DNA of 64,000 bases from Ampullaceana balthica (Eukaryota > Mollusca > Gastropoda > Lymnaeidae). This document shows, piece by piece, positions 10,781 to 22,937 of the stretch (its first letter is position 1; the number at the start of each line of letters is the position of its first letter). The notes below the pieces were generated by a model that ran no database searches, had not been told where the DNA came from, and saw only the letters and a list, made by a program, of their open reading frames with translations. Location: NCBI GenBank assembly GCA_944989445.1, contig CALYLW010001013.1, positions 183,249 through 247,248 on the forward strand. Reading direction: 5' to 3'. The position numbers were made by a program, and so were the translations under genes.

Positions 10781-10880
10781 TTGAAATGTATATAAATAAT
10801 AAATCAAATTATGCACGTCTTACCTCTGATGATCACAGTTGCATTTGGAGTGCGGAGAGTAAATTTAAGGAGGTGGGGAC

Positions 10881-11855
10881 CAGGGCCAGCCCTAGAGTAT
10901 GCGGGGCCCAAGGAAGCAAACGATGAGCGGGGCCCCCTGACCAATGTTCCCTTTAAGGTTCGTTGGTCCATGTGCAAGGCAAAAAAAGCAACTTGTCTCC
11001 ATTGTAGTACACCATCCAGTTTTTGTGCAACATTTTACAAAATTTGCTGCGCGGTAATTCTAAACTGTTGCGCGTCTTTGCTCAGATATATGTGAGGCCA
11101 AGCAGTTTCTAAGGAACATTGCCCGCACCAAAGCCACAGACGATGAGCGGGCCTGGGTTCAAGGCAACAGACGAGAAGTGAGACCCATGCAAAAATGTCC
11201 ATTTCTTCTTATATTAAATAATGAGAAAAAATATTAAATTACTTAGATTTTTACTCTATAACAGCATTTACACATTACTAATTACAGTCTTTCTGTACTT
11301 AATACGGTAAAATACTCCATTGCGCCATAGAAATGATGACGAACAAATCGATGTACAGTAACATTATAATTACATGATAAGAGGTAAGACTGTAAGACAT
11401 GTCATAATATAATATATACATCTAGACACCACCCCCTTATAATGGGACCAATGGGGGCGGCGATTGACAAGTCAAAATGACTCTTAAATAGCGGATCTAC
11501 ATTAAGTTTTTCACTTTCTAAAGCAAGTTAAACCCTGAAAATGGCGTTTTCTTATTGAATATTTTCGCCTGAATTCATAAATGCTTACTTAATTGCTCTA
11601 CAAAAAAAAATACTTTTGGAATTAGGATTTAAGGTTATAATAATATTTTGTTATAATTTTAAACTATTTTTCTAATTATATAAAGATTTCTTAAAATGTT
11701 GTTAATTTTAAAAAAATAAAATAAAACACGAATTACGTAATAGAAGTAAAATTGTAAAAAAAATAGTAATAATATTTAGTCACATTGCGGGGACCTGAAA
11801 AGTGCGGGCCCCAATTCGGTTACATCGGTCACTTTGCCCTAAGGTCGGGGCCTTG
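10881..11855. mobile_element. hAT-like element with GGGGCCC-rich ends, host of a nested MITE
   Basis: Left end CAGGGCCAGCCCTAGAG and, inverted, right end CAAGGCCCCGACCTTAGGG. The flanking 8 bp, gtggggac and tcggggat, agree at 5 of 8 positions. GGGGCCC words near both ends are typical of a common hAT MITE type. The pairing of ends is imperfect and no transposase was seen. Confidence 0.4.
10942..11121 (-). mobile_element. hAT MITE, CAATGTTCCC family, copy 1
   Basis: About 180 bp with ends CAATGTTCCCTTTAAGG and, inverted, CAATGTTCCTTAGAAAC. It is the reverse-orientation relative of the 184-bp element at 45201-45384. The candidate 8-bp duplications (cccctgac, cccgcacc) are only partly similar. 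It sits inside the 10881-11855 element. The 94-residue frame at 10811-11095 merely runs across it. Confidence 0.75.
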
Positions 11856-12274
11856 TCGGGGATAGCAAGTACTGTCCAAATACTTTTAAATACAGTCAAC
11901 CTCCTGATAAATATAAGTCTCTGACCATGAGCATTTAAAGCAAAAGTCTATGTATAATTGAGTACAATGACAAGTATAGTCCAAGTACAATACAGATTCA
12001 ATTTCATTTTTTAAAAAAACAGCTAACTTCATGAATCCATTCTATCTAAGTACCGTACATGTCATATCTAAACCCAGTTAATGTTCATTCCACCTTCAGT
12101 TTGTTACTTAGTATTTTAAATTTATATACTCTCAAGTACCCAAACAACTTTCTGTAAATTTAAACACAAATGCATTTTTTAAAGTTGTTTGTTATTCTCC
12201 CATTGATGATTAACGCTATTTAAAAAAAAACAACTTTCTTCTGATATCATTTAAACGCCCGACGGGTCAGCTAG
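11856..12274 (+). mobile_element. Possible Helitron 3' end relic
   Basis: The stretch ends GCCCGACGGGTCAGCTAG before a T at 12275. This resembles the 3' ends of the Helitrons at 38779 and 42158 (CGACGGGTTTGCTAG). Upstream sequence up to 11856 has no other recognisable feature, and the 5' end is not identified. Confidence 0.4.
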
Positions 12275-12339
12275 TACGCTCTCAAACATTTAGTTTATTT
12301 TAAAAAAAAGAACATACAATTTTGCACTATTTAAATAAC

Positions 12340-12850
12340 ATGTTTTATTTTCTCTTAAATCTACCAATTAATATAGTACATAATTTAAATTTGTTTTCAC
12401 ATTAGTGCTGCACCACAAAGCACTGTTACGAATATATTTAATGTGTCAGTGCACTTGAGAAAAATTGCTTTTGTGATAAATAGTGTTTGTTTTTTTAAAT
12501 CAATTTTAAAAAAAAAGAAAAGTGTATGAAACATTGTACTAATAAATTTGTGTTACATACATGTTTCAATGTGTGTAATTTATAATTTAAATAAATAAAA
12601 GTTAAATTTAGAAAAAAAAATAGTTTAAAATGCTAACAATTTAAAAAAATTTGAAAACTATGGATTAAAATAATGTTTGCTTATTAAATTTTAATTTCAA
12701 TTGCAATACACAGCATTACGGTATTACGACAATCACAGGATTTTAACATTCTCAAGTGGCATGCCCCTTGATTTCGAACACTAAAAACTAGGGATATAGT
12801 GTATAAGAACTGCTAGTCTTATTGTAAGCTCTATAATTATTAAATTATTC
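12340..12850 (+). repeat. Unit II copy 2
   Basis: Block A at 12404-12424 forms a small stem, AGTGCT pairing with AGCACT. Block B at 12753-12770 is CAAGTGGCATGCCCCTTG with one mismatch in the stem. The second hairpin is degenerate here. Preceded by AACATGTTTTATTTTCT, as in the 29.2 kb copy. Confidence 0.72.
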
Positions 12851-13189
12851 ATACTATCGCTTCAAAACCTTTGGAAGTTGATTATATGAATATAATATAT
12901 TTAATCATTTTTTAGAGAAAACTTTGCTTTTTAAATACAAATATAGGAGGCCGCCTTCTTAAAATGTTGTTTTTCCTTACAAGAGCTGTACATAAAATAT
13001 TTTCAACATTTACTGCTAGGTTAATAGATGGATCTTGACCAAATTTGTTATATTATCAACTTGAATGCCTTTAATAAAATATTGTAGTTTATTGATCAAA
13101 ATAATCATTGACGTGACTGTGTTGATAGACTAAAATAATAGGTAAGAAGTTAATAGAATAATAGTGTACTAACGTATAGCACTGTCGAA
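12851..13189. other. AT-rich spacer
   Basis: No repeat or element recognised between Unit II copy 2 and the TGTACTAGAG array. Confidence 0.5.
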
Positions 13190-13400
13190 TGTGTACACTA
13201 TTGTACGACTGTATCGTGTGTACGTGAGTGTAGGACTGTAGAGTGTGTACTAGAGTNNNNNTGTACTAGAGTGTATGCTAGAGTGTGTACTAGAGTGTGC
13301 ACTAGAGTGTGTACTAGAGTGTGTACTAGATTGTGCACTAGAGTGTATACTACAGTGTAGTACTCGTCAAGTGTACCAAAGTGCTAAGAACAGTCCAGTA
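13190..13400. repeat. 12-14 bp degenerate array with an assembly gap
   Basis: Repeats of GTGTGTACTAGAGT and related words. Five Ns at 13257-13261 fall inside the array, so its true length is unknown. Confidence 0.9.
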
Positions 13401-14430
13401 TGTACCAGAGTGTAGTAGTACGAAATAAATTTAAACACTATTCGAATTTAAGTTTTCGTAATTAGTTATAAAATCAATCAAAGGAAATAAAGAGAATATT
13501 CATTACAAACTACATCGCAAATGCACAAAAAAATTAAAATGTATTAATTAGTCTAAAAAACGTTAAAATCTAAAGCAATATTACATGATACTATCTGACT
13601 TATTTACGTTTTTCAATGTAATTTTATGTGTAGAATATTTAAAAGTTTAATTTATTTCCTTGAACTAAGAATATCCTGTAGTCAATGATGTTTCATAAAT
13701 AATGTTCAAACAATGGACTGCTTTCTAAATGTTTTGATTTGCGTGAATGTGTACTAAATAAGAGGAACATACCTCAGATCATTTCTATTACAAACAGCAT
13801 TTATAAGTTTTATGAAATAAAAAATGTTTTAAAAATAAAATTTATATTGTTCATTGGCAAGGAATTTTCAAATATATTATTACCATCTTTTAACCATAGC
13901 GTTTACAAAAGATACATTAGAATATTCATTAAATTATTGTAGTATTTATTATTTGTCAAAGCATTAAAATTTTAAATTTCTTTTAAAATCGAGTGAAATT
14001 AACTGTAGAAAGAGCTTTTAACGGATATTACACGGTATCTGTTTCAGAACACACAACACGAGTCAATTAGTAAACTTTATAAAAATCAGGTCACACGTTT
14101 AAACAATCAGTCGTGTAGTTAGGGTTAGTGTCAATCATATCTAAAAATCATGGTATAGCCCCAAACCCTAATTCCCTACTTGCAATGAATATTTATTTTT
14201 TATTAAAATACGTTTACAGTATAACAATAAGAAGGACATGCATTCATTGATGGCCCGAATTAAAGCATTCAATAAAGATATATGAGGATCATTAAGTTTT
14301 TAGAATTATACATTATTTTAACTTGATTGAAAAACATTATCTTGGTAAACCTTTGTTTTTTTTTAGCTAGCACACATCCCCTTAAGCCTGTTTGTCTTAA
14401 CTTCTCACTACACATCTGTCCTTAAGTTAG
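13401..14430. other. AT-rich region without recognised features
   Basis: About 1 kb, strongly AT-rich. The 67-residue frame at 13739-13942 has no recognisable motif and a composition expected of random AT-rich sequence. Confidence 0.5.
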
Positions 14431-14434
14431 TTAT

Positions 14435-14745
14435 TTAGTTAGTTCCTCTCTGGCCGAAGACGGCACATAGGGCAGAAGTCATTGATTAACATTTACGACG
14501 ACCCGTCTCCAATTGTATTAGGTCTTGATTATTTCTTAGACCCATGGTTGAGCTTTCTCTTTTGATTGTCTCTCTTAGGGTTTCTTTTGGTCTTCCTTGT
14601 TTTCTTTTGGTGTCCATAGGAAGGCATGACGTGGTAGTCTTCTCTCATCGATTCTAAGAACATGACCGATATAATTCCAACGTCTTCTCCTTAGAAAGGT
14701 TGACACATATTCTTGGTTGGTTTCTTCTCTTATTGTCCTTTAGTT
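14435..14745 (-). pseudogene. LINE ORF2 C-terminal fragment (RTE/jockey-like)
   Basis: Minus-strand translation gives RRWNYIGHVLRIDE (about 14655-14700), then LPRHAFLWTP, then after a one-base shift a QGRPKETLRET motif. The order R-R-x-W-x-x-I-G-H, W-x-P and G-R-P-x-x-x-x-R is the usual region after the reverse transcriptase domain in animal LINEs. Stops and the frameshift make it a dead fragment, and the polymerase domain is missing. Confidence 0.75.
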
Positions 14746-14869
14746 ACGGAACTTATCTGGAAATAAACATTGTTTAGCCATTAAATTTTTTAATACATTA
14801 TAATTTAAAAAAAACGTTCAGCATACATTAATGGTAATTAAAATTATTGAATAATTCTTGAACTGCCAT

Positions 14870-15420
14870 ATACATAAAATGGTAAATTTATGAATTAAAA
14901 GACTTTCTGTTGTCATATCTAGCGTGCAATTACATTGAATTTCCCCATTAACGCTGCACTAAAAAGCACCGCAATTAACATACAGTAATATGAGGTTGAA
15001 TAATTGAGACAATTTAAGTGGCAAGTTTAATGAGAAAATCCTATTATTTTCTTAACATCAGTTAAATTGCAATCTACAAGTCTATGCGACATAGTATTAT
15101 ATATATGTATTGCTTGCACTTTGTATTGCATTTAACTAAGTACGATTTATAGAAATATTTAAATTTGAAGAAAAAATACATTTTTAGAATCCAAGTGACA
15201 TCAAGTTTAGAAAACTGTTAATTTAATACTTTTACCGTCATGTATTTCTTTGCGAGATTGATGACCTCTGTGTGCATCTATATTAACATTCTTGATTATT
15301 TGTATCTAAGTGGCACGCTACTTGACTTCGATCTCTTTAATAAGGGATAACTTTTCAATGAATTGCCAACATGTCTTTACCACCAGATTAAATTAAGTTC
15401 ACAAATAACAATACTTTGTC
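14870..15420 (+). repeat. Unit I copy at 14.9 kb
   Basis: Block A at 14951-14972 (CGCTGCACTAAAAAGCACCG). Block B from 15306 has TAAGTGG, loop CACG, and CTACTT with a G-T pair, allowed as G-U in RNA. The second hairpin ATCTCTT/AAGGGAT follows. Spacing between blocks is about 354 bp. Confidence 0.8.
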
Positions 15421-15492
15421 ACTACTTAATTTTCTTTTATATCAATCTCTCTCTCTCTATATATATATATAGATCTAGATATATATATATAT
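15421..15492. repeat. CT then TA microsatellite
   Basis: TCTCTCTC followed by TATATATA and a short palindrome AGATCTAGATAT, directly before the hAT terminus at 15493. Confidence 0.85.
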
Positions 15493-16570
15493 TAGGGCTG
15501 CGGAAATTAACGATTAATTTCTAGATTAATCGCTAAAAAATGTTAACGATTATATTATATTTAACCGATCAATTGCCCCATCACTTACACATTATTGGAA
15601 GTCAAAAAGTAATTTTTAAAGAATAATTTTAAAAAGTGGCCGATTACACGAACATATTGGTTTTTAACTATTGACTGGCGAGAATATTCAAAATGTTGAT
15701 AAAGTTTTCCTACCATGGTTCTAACACTTCGCATATTTATCATCAAACCAAATAAAACGCGTATAAAGCTAATGGCAGTAATGGAGTCTTACTCAGAGTC
15801 TAAAAATGACGACATCTCTTCTGATGAATTTCTGCGTAATAACTAGTAACCAGCATCTGACATAACATCTTCACACCACAACTACTTGCGATCAACCACA
15901 TTTAAATAGAAAAAACGTGCTATTTGAAAACCGTCTCAATATCTTAATATTTACTATTTTTAAATCCTTTATATTAACTCGTGGCGTCTGCTTGATTGCT
16001 TGTCGCAAAAGTTTTGAATCGACTTGGAACCCACTTTCCCGTATGCTAGCTACTTTCCCACCATTTTTGTTGGCTGCTCCCTTTTATAAACGTTTTGTGA
16101 CCCGCGAGCCCCATGCAATTGAAAGCAGTATTTTAAATAAGGTTGTATTTTTTTTAAATATAGGGCTGGTTTTGATTTTAAAAAAAATATCTTTTCAATA
16201 ATCATGAAAAGTTTCAATCGATTAATCGATTAATTGCGATGACTTATATCTTTATAATGCATATATAAATCCCGTTTAGTTGCGATTCATTATTTCGCGA
16301 AATTTGTTAAGTCGCGGTAATATCATGGCTCCCATATTTTGTGACGTAACCCAACAAATTCGTTCTGCTAAGCATAAAATAAAGAAGAAAAACCCTTTGT
16401 TTGAGTATTCACGTCTAAAAAAATAATACTAATACGAGGGAAAAGTATGTAAGTAATAAAAAAATGTGAATTATTAATAAATTTGAAAACAAAATTGGAA
16501 ATTGTTTCTTAAATTTTGATCGATCAAATTCATTTTAATCAATTAATTAATATTTAATTTCACCAGCCAT
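15493..16570. mobile_element. hAT relic of the TAGGGCTG family, long copy
   Basis: Left end TAGGGCTGCGGAAATTAACG. The right end near 16570 is degraded (AATTTCACCAGCC). The interior 16205-16420 matches 52310-52530 (ATTATTTCGCGAAAT, CAAATTCGTTCTGCTA). The family has shorter relatives at 34198-34643 and 52300-52722. No intact frame. Confidence 0.7.
15960..16065 (-). mobile_element. Element X fragment nested in the hAT
   Basis: Starts TAAATCCTTTATATTAACTC and continues through a GGCGTCTGC stretch and AACCCACTT, in the order found at 3065 and, inverted, at 8520-8654. It is inserted into the TAGGGCTG-family element. Confidence 0.65.
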
Positions 16571-16911
16571 GACACAAATGTACTTTTTTTTCAAAACAAG
16601 TTTATTTATTAATTTTCACGACGACCAATAACTGAACACAGTTCTGTACATTGTAAAACCTTGATATCATTCTAAATCTGCTCTTTGACATCTACGGACA
16701 TGTCTGATATTCGCCGCAAAAAAATTAATTGTTGGACAGAGATATTCGTTACATCTTTTCTTTACTGGAATCACCAAGAAATAATTTCACCATCCCCAAC
16801 ATGCATGGTTTGATGAGCTATTTACTAACAGAGTCAGGTTTTGTTTTGTTTTGTTTTGTTTTCTATTTTGTTTTTTTTTCTTGGCGAATTCCATAGTGAC
16901 GTCATATGACG
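16571..16911. other. Spacer with TTTTG simple repeat
   Basis: Mostly unremarkable. A short TTTTG repeat lies at 16838-16862, just before the 36-bp array. Confidence 0.5.
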
Positions 16912-17586
16912 CACAATGATAGAACTGCTCAGTGGTAAAGACTGCCACACAATGATAGAACTGCTCAGTGATAAAGACTGCCACACAATGATAGAACTGC
17001 TCAGTGGTAAAGACTGCCACACAATGATAGAACTGCTCAGTGGTAAAGACTGCCACACAATGATAGAACTGCTCAGTGGTAAAGACTGCCACACAATGAT
17101 AGAACTGCTCAGTGGTAAAGACTGTCACACAATGATAGAACTGCTCAGTGGTAAAGACTGTCACACAATGATAGAACTGCTCAGTGGTAAAGACTGCCAC
17201 ACAATGATAGAACTGCTCAGTGGTAAAGACTGCCACACAATGATAGAACTGCTCAGTGGTAAAGACTGCCACACAATGATAGAACTGCTCAGTGGTAAAG
17301 ACTGCCACACAATGATAGAACTGCTCAGTGGTAAAGACTGCCACACAATGATAGAACTGCTCAGTGGTAAAGACTGTCACACAATGATAGAACTGCTCAG
17401 TGGTAAAGACTGTCACACAATGATAGAACAGCTCAGTGGTAAAGACTGCCACACAATGATAGAACTGCTCAGTGGTAAAGACTGCCACACAATGATAGAA
17501 CTGCTCAGTGATAAAGACTGTCTCACAATGATAGAACTGCTCAGTGGTAAAGACTGTCACACAATGATAGAAATGCTCAGTCACAC
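16912..17586. repeat. 36-bp minisatellite, about 19 copies
   Basis: Unit begins CACAATGATAGAACTGCTCA and includes a GTGGTAAAGACTG stretch. Variation is limited to a few single-base substitutions (CCACAC or TCACAC; GTGG or GTGA). The 36-bp period explains the 86 to 273-residue frames on both strands. Confidence 0.97.
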
Positions 17587-17734
17587 GAGAAAATGCAACA
17601 CAACTCAACTGCGATGCACCATCGTCTCTCGAGACGGAAGGATGCCGATGATTTTGTACTTGTTACTTTTAAATCAGTATTATTGTTATAAATATTGGCT
17701 TCGGGCGAGCTACTTTTTAAAATACCTCTAAATA

Positions 17735-18010
17735 TTGGATTTTTTAATTACTGTAAATCAAGCGAAACACAATCAAGGACACATTAATGATTTGGTGTTG
17801 CACAGGTCTGATCATTGTATTGTTAAATCCTCACCTATAACTAAAGAGCTGTCCTCAAATCACTGTTTTATTATTTGTGACCTTAGGTTGGTCCCCCCCC
17901 CTCCTCCCACTGAGTTCAAATGTACGCTAATTCGTGACATGAACCGTGACGTCTTCCAACACGATGTGAGTGTAGCAGTGACCCCTGACCTCGGCTCCCT
18001 TGCATGATCC
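17735..18010 (+). pseudogene. LINE endonuclease-domain fragment (CR1/L2-like)
   Basis: The plus-strand product contains HINDLVLHRSDHC followed by SSNHCFIICDLRL. This is the spacing of the C-terminal part of the APE-type endonuclease in animal LINEs, where the last motif is normally S-D-H followed by hydrophobic residues; here the Asp is replaced by Asn. The linker that follows is proline-rich (from GGTCCCCCCCCC), then the frame shifts. The upstream catalytic residues and the reverse transcriptase are absent. Confidence 0.65.
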
Positions 18011-18880
18011 TATCATTCATCACAACGTTTCGTTGTCTGGGCTAGCTCACCTCCAGCAATTATTACAGCTCGTTATTTCTAAGACCGGAAAACGTCAAAC
18101 TTCTTCGGTCGTATTAAATGTTTAGATACCCATGTACCCGTATTAAACTTTCCACTCATGACTGGCAACAGTGTGTTTCTAACAGTAGAATTGTTGTAGC
18201 TGAAAACGACATTACATGTGCCATTGTCGGTAAAAATGTTATTTAATTGAACATTACGATAGGCAACATAAACACTCAACTATAGTTATTTATTGCTGAT
18301 GCGTTTCCAGGAAATGAAATATTAGTTTAAAAACTGAGCACATATTTCGTTTCGTTTTACACTACTGCTATTTTGAAAAGTTAAAACAAATGTTCTTCTC
18401 ATAATACAGAACAATTATTTACAAATTTAATGAATACTTAATATTATAAATTAATAACTTGCAGTCTCAACATAGTAATTTTAATGAACAGTTATACTAG
18501 AGAAAAGAAATAAAGAAATAACATTCATTAAATGGCGTTATACTGTGTTTATCTCCGTTTTTTAATATCTTTATTATTTGGTTTTTAACCTTTATCAGTT
18601 TTTTTCTTAGCTATGAGTAAATCATGACAACTAGATAATTAAACATTTGATGATGTCTGTAACCCCATCTTAAAAAATAAACATATGACTAAAACTTAAA
18701 CAAGAGAAATAGTTAGAAATACAAGTTTTGTTGGTTTTGTTTCTTTTTTTTTCTTAGAATTTTATCTTAATTAGGCTAAATGAGACTATTATATCATATA
18801 GAATGGGACTGCCATAAAGCTTTTAAATAAAATACAAAATACACAAACAAAATTCTGCAATGAAAACAAATTTGAGCGTT
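18011..18880. other. Region without recognised feature
   Basis: A 66-residue minus-strand frame (18079-18279) has near-average composition but no motif I recognise. The rest is AT-rich. Confidence 0.45.
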
Positions 18881-18887
18881 TTTTTAA

Positions 18888-18942
18888 ACCAACACGACAG
18901 TAGACGTTTCGGGTAATGCCGTCATCGTGTTAGTTTAATAAC
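18888..18942. repeat. Inverted-repeat motif AACACGA ... TCGTGTT
   Basis: AACACGACAG at 18890 and CATCGTGTTAG near 18924 flank ACGTTTCGGGTAATGCCGTC. Motifs with CGTTTCGG and TGCCGTCATC are common in 3' parts of animal retroelements; the exact family is not determined. Confidence 0.35.
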
Positions 18943-18996
18943 TCAATTTTATTTTTTCCATTGGACAATTTGTTGTTTTTTGGTTGGTATTCATAG

Positions 18997-19545
18997 GAGA
19001 CTATATGAGACTAAATGAGGCTATATGAGACTATATGAGACTATATGAGACTAAATGAGGTTATATGAGACTATTGGAGACTATATGAGACTATATGAGA
19101 CTATATGAGACTATATGAGACTAAATGAGGCTATATGAGACTATATGAGACTATATGAGACTATATGAGACTATATGAGACTATATGATACTAAATGAGG
19201 CTATATGAGACTATATGAGACTATATGAGACTAAATGAGGTTATATGAGACTATTGGAGACTATATGAGACTATATGAGACTATATGAGACTATATGAGA
19301 CTAAATGAGGCTATATGAGACTATATGAGACTATATGAGACTAAATGAGGTTATATGAGACTATATGAGACTAAATGAGGCTATATGAGACTATATGAGA
19401 CTATATGAGACTATATGAGACTATATGAGACTAAATGAGGCTATATGAGACTATATGAGACTATATGAGACTAAATGAGGTTATATGAGACTATTGGAGA
19501 CTATATGAGACTATATGAGACTATATGAGACTAAATAACACTAGA
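18997..19545. repeat. 10-bp minisatellite in unbroken register, about 54 copies
   Basis: Decamers of GACTATATGA with variants GACTAAATGA, GGCTATATGA, GGTTATATGA and GACTATTGGA. The decamer register appears unbroken over the entire array. Blocks of variant decamers recur at offsets of 180 and 240 bp (19021, 19201, 19441). Confidence 0.95.
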
Positions 19546-19575
19546 CTAAGTGAATATATGGCTTAAAATTCAAAT

Positions 19576-21664
19576 CACAGCTCAAATGTAGTTAAGAGAT
19601 AGCACTACACTGACACAGCTCAAATGTAGTTAAGAGATAGCACTACACTGACACAGCTCAAATGTAGTTAAGAGATAGCACTACACTGACACAGCTCAAA
19701 TGTAGTTAAGAGATAGCACTACACTGACACAGCTCAAATGTAGTTAAGAGATAGCACTACACTGGCACAGCTCAAATGTAGTTAAGAGATAGCACTACAC
19801 TGGCACAGCTCAAATGTAGTTAAGAGATAGCACTACACTGGCACAGCTCAAATGTAGTTAAGAGATAGCACTACACTGACACAGCTCAAATGTAGTTAAG
19901 AGATAGCACTACACTGACACAGCTCAAATGTAGTTAAGAGATAGCACTACACTGACACAGCTCAAATGTAGTTAAGAGATAGCACTACACTGACACAGCT
20001 CAAATGTAGTTAAGAGATAGCACTACACTGACACAGCTCAAATGTAGTTAAGAGATAGCACTACACTGACACAGCTCAAATGTAGTTAAGAGATAGCACT
20101 ACACTGACACAGCTCAAATGTAGTTAAGAGATAGCACTACACTGACACAGCTCAAATGTAGTTAAGAGATAGCACTACACTGACACAGCTCAAATGTAGT
20201 TAAGAGATAGCACTACACTGACACAGCTCAAATGTAGTTAAGAGATAGCACTACACTGACACAGCTCAAATGTAGTTAAGAGATAGCACTACACTGACAC
20301 AGCTCAAATGTAGTTAAGAGATAGCACTACACTGACACAGCTCAAATGTAGTTAAGAGATAGCACTACACTGACACAGCTCAAATGTAGTTAAGAGATAG
20401 CACTACACTGACACAGCTCAAATGTAGTTAAGAGATAGCACTACACTGACACAGCTCAAATGTAGTTAAGAGATAGCACTACACTGACACAGCTCAAATG
20501 TAGTTAAGAGATAGCACTACACTGACACAGCTCAAATGTAGTTAAGAGATAGCACTACACTGACACAGCTCAAATGTAGTTAAGAGATAGCACTACACTG
20601 ACACAGCTCAAATGTAGTTAAGAGATAGCACTACACTGACACAGCTCAAATGTAGTTAAGAGATAGCACTACACTGACACAGCTCAAATGTAGTTAAGAG
20701 ATAGCACTACACTGACACAGCTCAAATGTAGTTAAGAGATAGCACTACACTGACACAGCTCAAATGTAGTTAAGAGATAGCACTACACTGACACAGCTCA
20801 AATGTAGTTAAGAGATAGCACTACACTGACACAGCTCAAATGTAGTTAAGAGAAAGCACTACACTGACACAGCTCAAATGTAGTTAAGAGATAGCACTAC
20901 ACTGACACAGCTCAAATGTAGTTAAGAGATAGCACTACACTGACACAGCTCAAATGTAGTTAAGAGATAGCACTACACTGACACAGCTCAAATGTAGTTA
21001 AGAGATAGCACTACACTGACACAGCTCAAATGTAGTTAAGAGATAGCACTACACTGACACAGCTCAAATGTAGTTAAGAGATAGCACTACACTGACACAG
21101 CTCAAATGTAGTTAAGAGATAGCACTACACTGACACAGCTCAAATGTAGTTAAGAGATAGCACTACACTGACACAGCTCAAATGTAGTTAAGAGATAGCA
21201 CTACACTGACACAGCTCAAATGTAGTTAAGAGATAGCACTACACTGACACAGCTCAAATGTAGTTAAGAGATAGCACTACACTGACACAGCTCAAATGTA
21301 GTTAAGAGATAGCACTACACTGACACAGCTCAAATGTAGTTAAGAGATAGCACTACACTGACACAGCTCAAATGTAGTTAAGAGATAGCACTACACTGAC
21401 ACAGCTCAAATGTAGTTAAGAGATAGCACTACACTGACACAGCTCAAATGTAGTTAAGAGATAGCACTACACTGACACAGCTCAAATGTAGTTAAGAGAT
21501 AGCACTACACTGACACAGCTCAAATGTAGTTAAGAGATAGCACTACACTGACACAGCTCAAATGTAGTTAAGAGATAGCACTACACTGACACAGCTCAAA
21601 TGTAGTTAAGAGATAGCACTACACTGACACAGCTCAAATGTAGTTAAGAGATAGCACTACACTG
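19576..21664. repeat. 38-bp minisatellite, about 55 nearly identical copies
   Basis: Unit starts ACAGCTCAAATGTAGTTAAG and includes AGATAGCACTACACTG. Variants seen are GGC for GAC in a few units near the left end (19760-19850) and a single AGAAAG near 20853. It is the most uniform array in the window. Confidence 0.98.
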
Positions 21665-21794
21665 GATTTCTTGCTTACATAAATATCAACGTCTACATTT
21701 ACTGGGGAGACTTTCTTTAATACATAAGTTGCTGAGGGATATCCGGAGAAAACCTACGTCATGATGTAAGGATGTTGTGTGGTTGTGGTTGTGT

Positions 21795-22084
21795 GTGAGA
21801 GAGAGAAATAGAGAGCGAGAGAGTTAGAGAGAGAGAGAGAGTGAAAGAGAGAGAGAAGGGGTGAAAGAGAGAGATAGAAGGAAAGAGAGAGAGAGTTAGA
21901 GAGAGAGAGTGTGAAAGAGAGAGATAGAAGGAAAGAGAGAAAGAGAGAGTTAGAGAGAGAGAGAGAGTGAAAGAGAGAAAGAGAGAGAGGGGGTGAAAGA
22001 GAGAGAGAGAGAAAGAAAGAGAAAGAGAGTGAAAAAAGAGATAGAGAGTGAATAAGAGAGAGAGAGAGAGAGTAAAAAGGGAGA

Positions 22085-22116
<32 letters not shown>

Positions 22117-22899
22117 AGGATAGAGAGAGAGAGAGAGCGAGAATGAAAGAAATACAGATAGAGAGAAAGGGAGAGAGAGGGGGCGTAAAAAAGATAGAGT
22201 AAAAGAGAGAGAGAGAGTGAAAGAGAAAGCGAGGGTGAAAGAGAGGAAGAGAGTGAAAGAGGGAGAGAGAGTAAAAGAGAGAGAGATTGAAAGACAGAGA
22301 GAGGGTGTGTGGAAGAGAGAGAGAAGAGAGAGAGAATAATGGAAAGAGAGAGTGAAAGAGAGAGATAGAGTGAAAGAGAAAGAGAGCGAGGCTGTAAAAG
22401 AGAGAAAGAGAGAAAGAGAGAGCGAGCGTGAAAGAGAGAGAGTGAAAGATAGAGAGTGAATGAGAGAGAGTGAAAGAGAAAGAGTGAAAGAGAGAGCGAG
22501 AGTGTGTGAAAAAAAAGAGAGACATACAATGAGAGAGAGAGTGAAATAAAGAGAAAAGAAGTGAAATAGGGGAGTGAAATTGAGAGAGAGAGAGAGTAAA
22601 AGAGACATGGTGAAATAGAGAGAGTGAAAGATACAAAGACTGAGAGATAAAGAGAGAGAGAGTGAATGAGGGAGAGAGAGTGAAAGAGAAATCGAGGGTG
22701 AAAGAGAGGGAGAGAGTGAAAGAGAGAGAGAGAGAAAAAAGAGATGGATTGATAGAAAGAGAGAGAGTCTTTGAAAAAGAGAGAGAAGAGAGAAAGAGAA
22801 TTAATAGAAAGAGAGAGAAAAAGCGAGAAATAGAGTGAAACAGAAAGAGAGCAAGGCTGAAAATGTGAGAAAGAGAGCGAAAGAGAAAGATAGAGAGTG

Positions 22900-22937
<38 letters not shown>

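Noticed and set aside
16787..17731. Frames of about 270 residues on both strands
   Set aside because: They follow from the 36-bp array; both strands are open equally.
18079..18279. 66-residue minus-strand frame with balanced composition
   Set aside because: No motif, no repeat partner and no neighbouring exon recognised. Kept only as an unannotated possibility.
19576..21664. CRISPR-like repeat array
   Set aside because: Units are contiguous with no unique spacers, and the genome is eukaryotic. The same applies to the other arrays here.
18997..21664. Centromeric or telomeric satellite
   Set aside because: Arrays are only 0.5-2 kb, differ from one another and are mixed with dispersed elements; no telomere-type hexamer arrays were seen.
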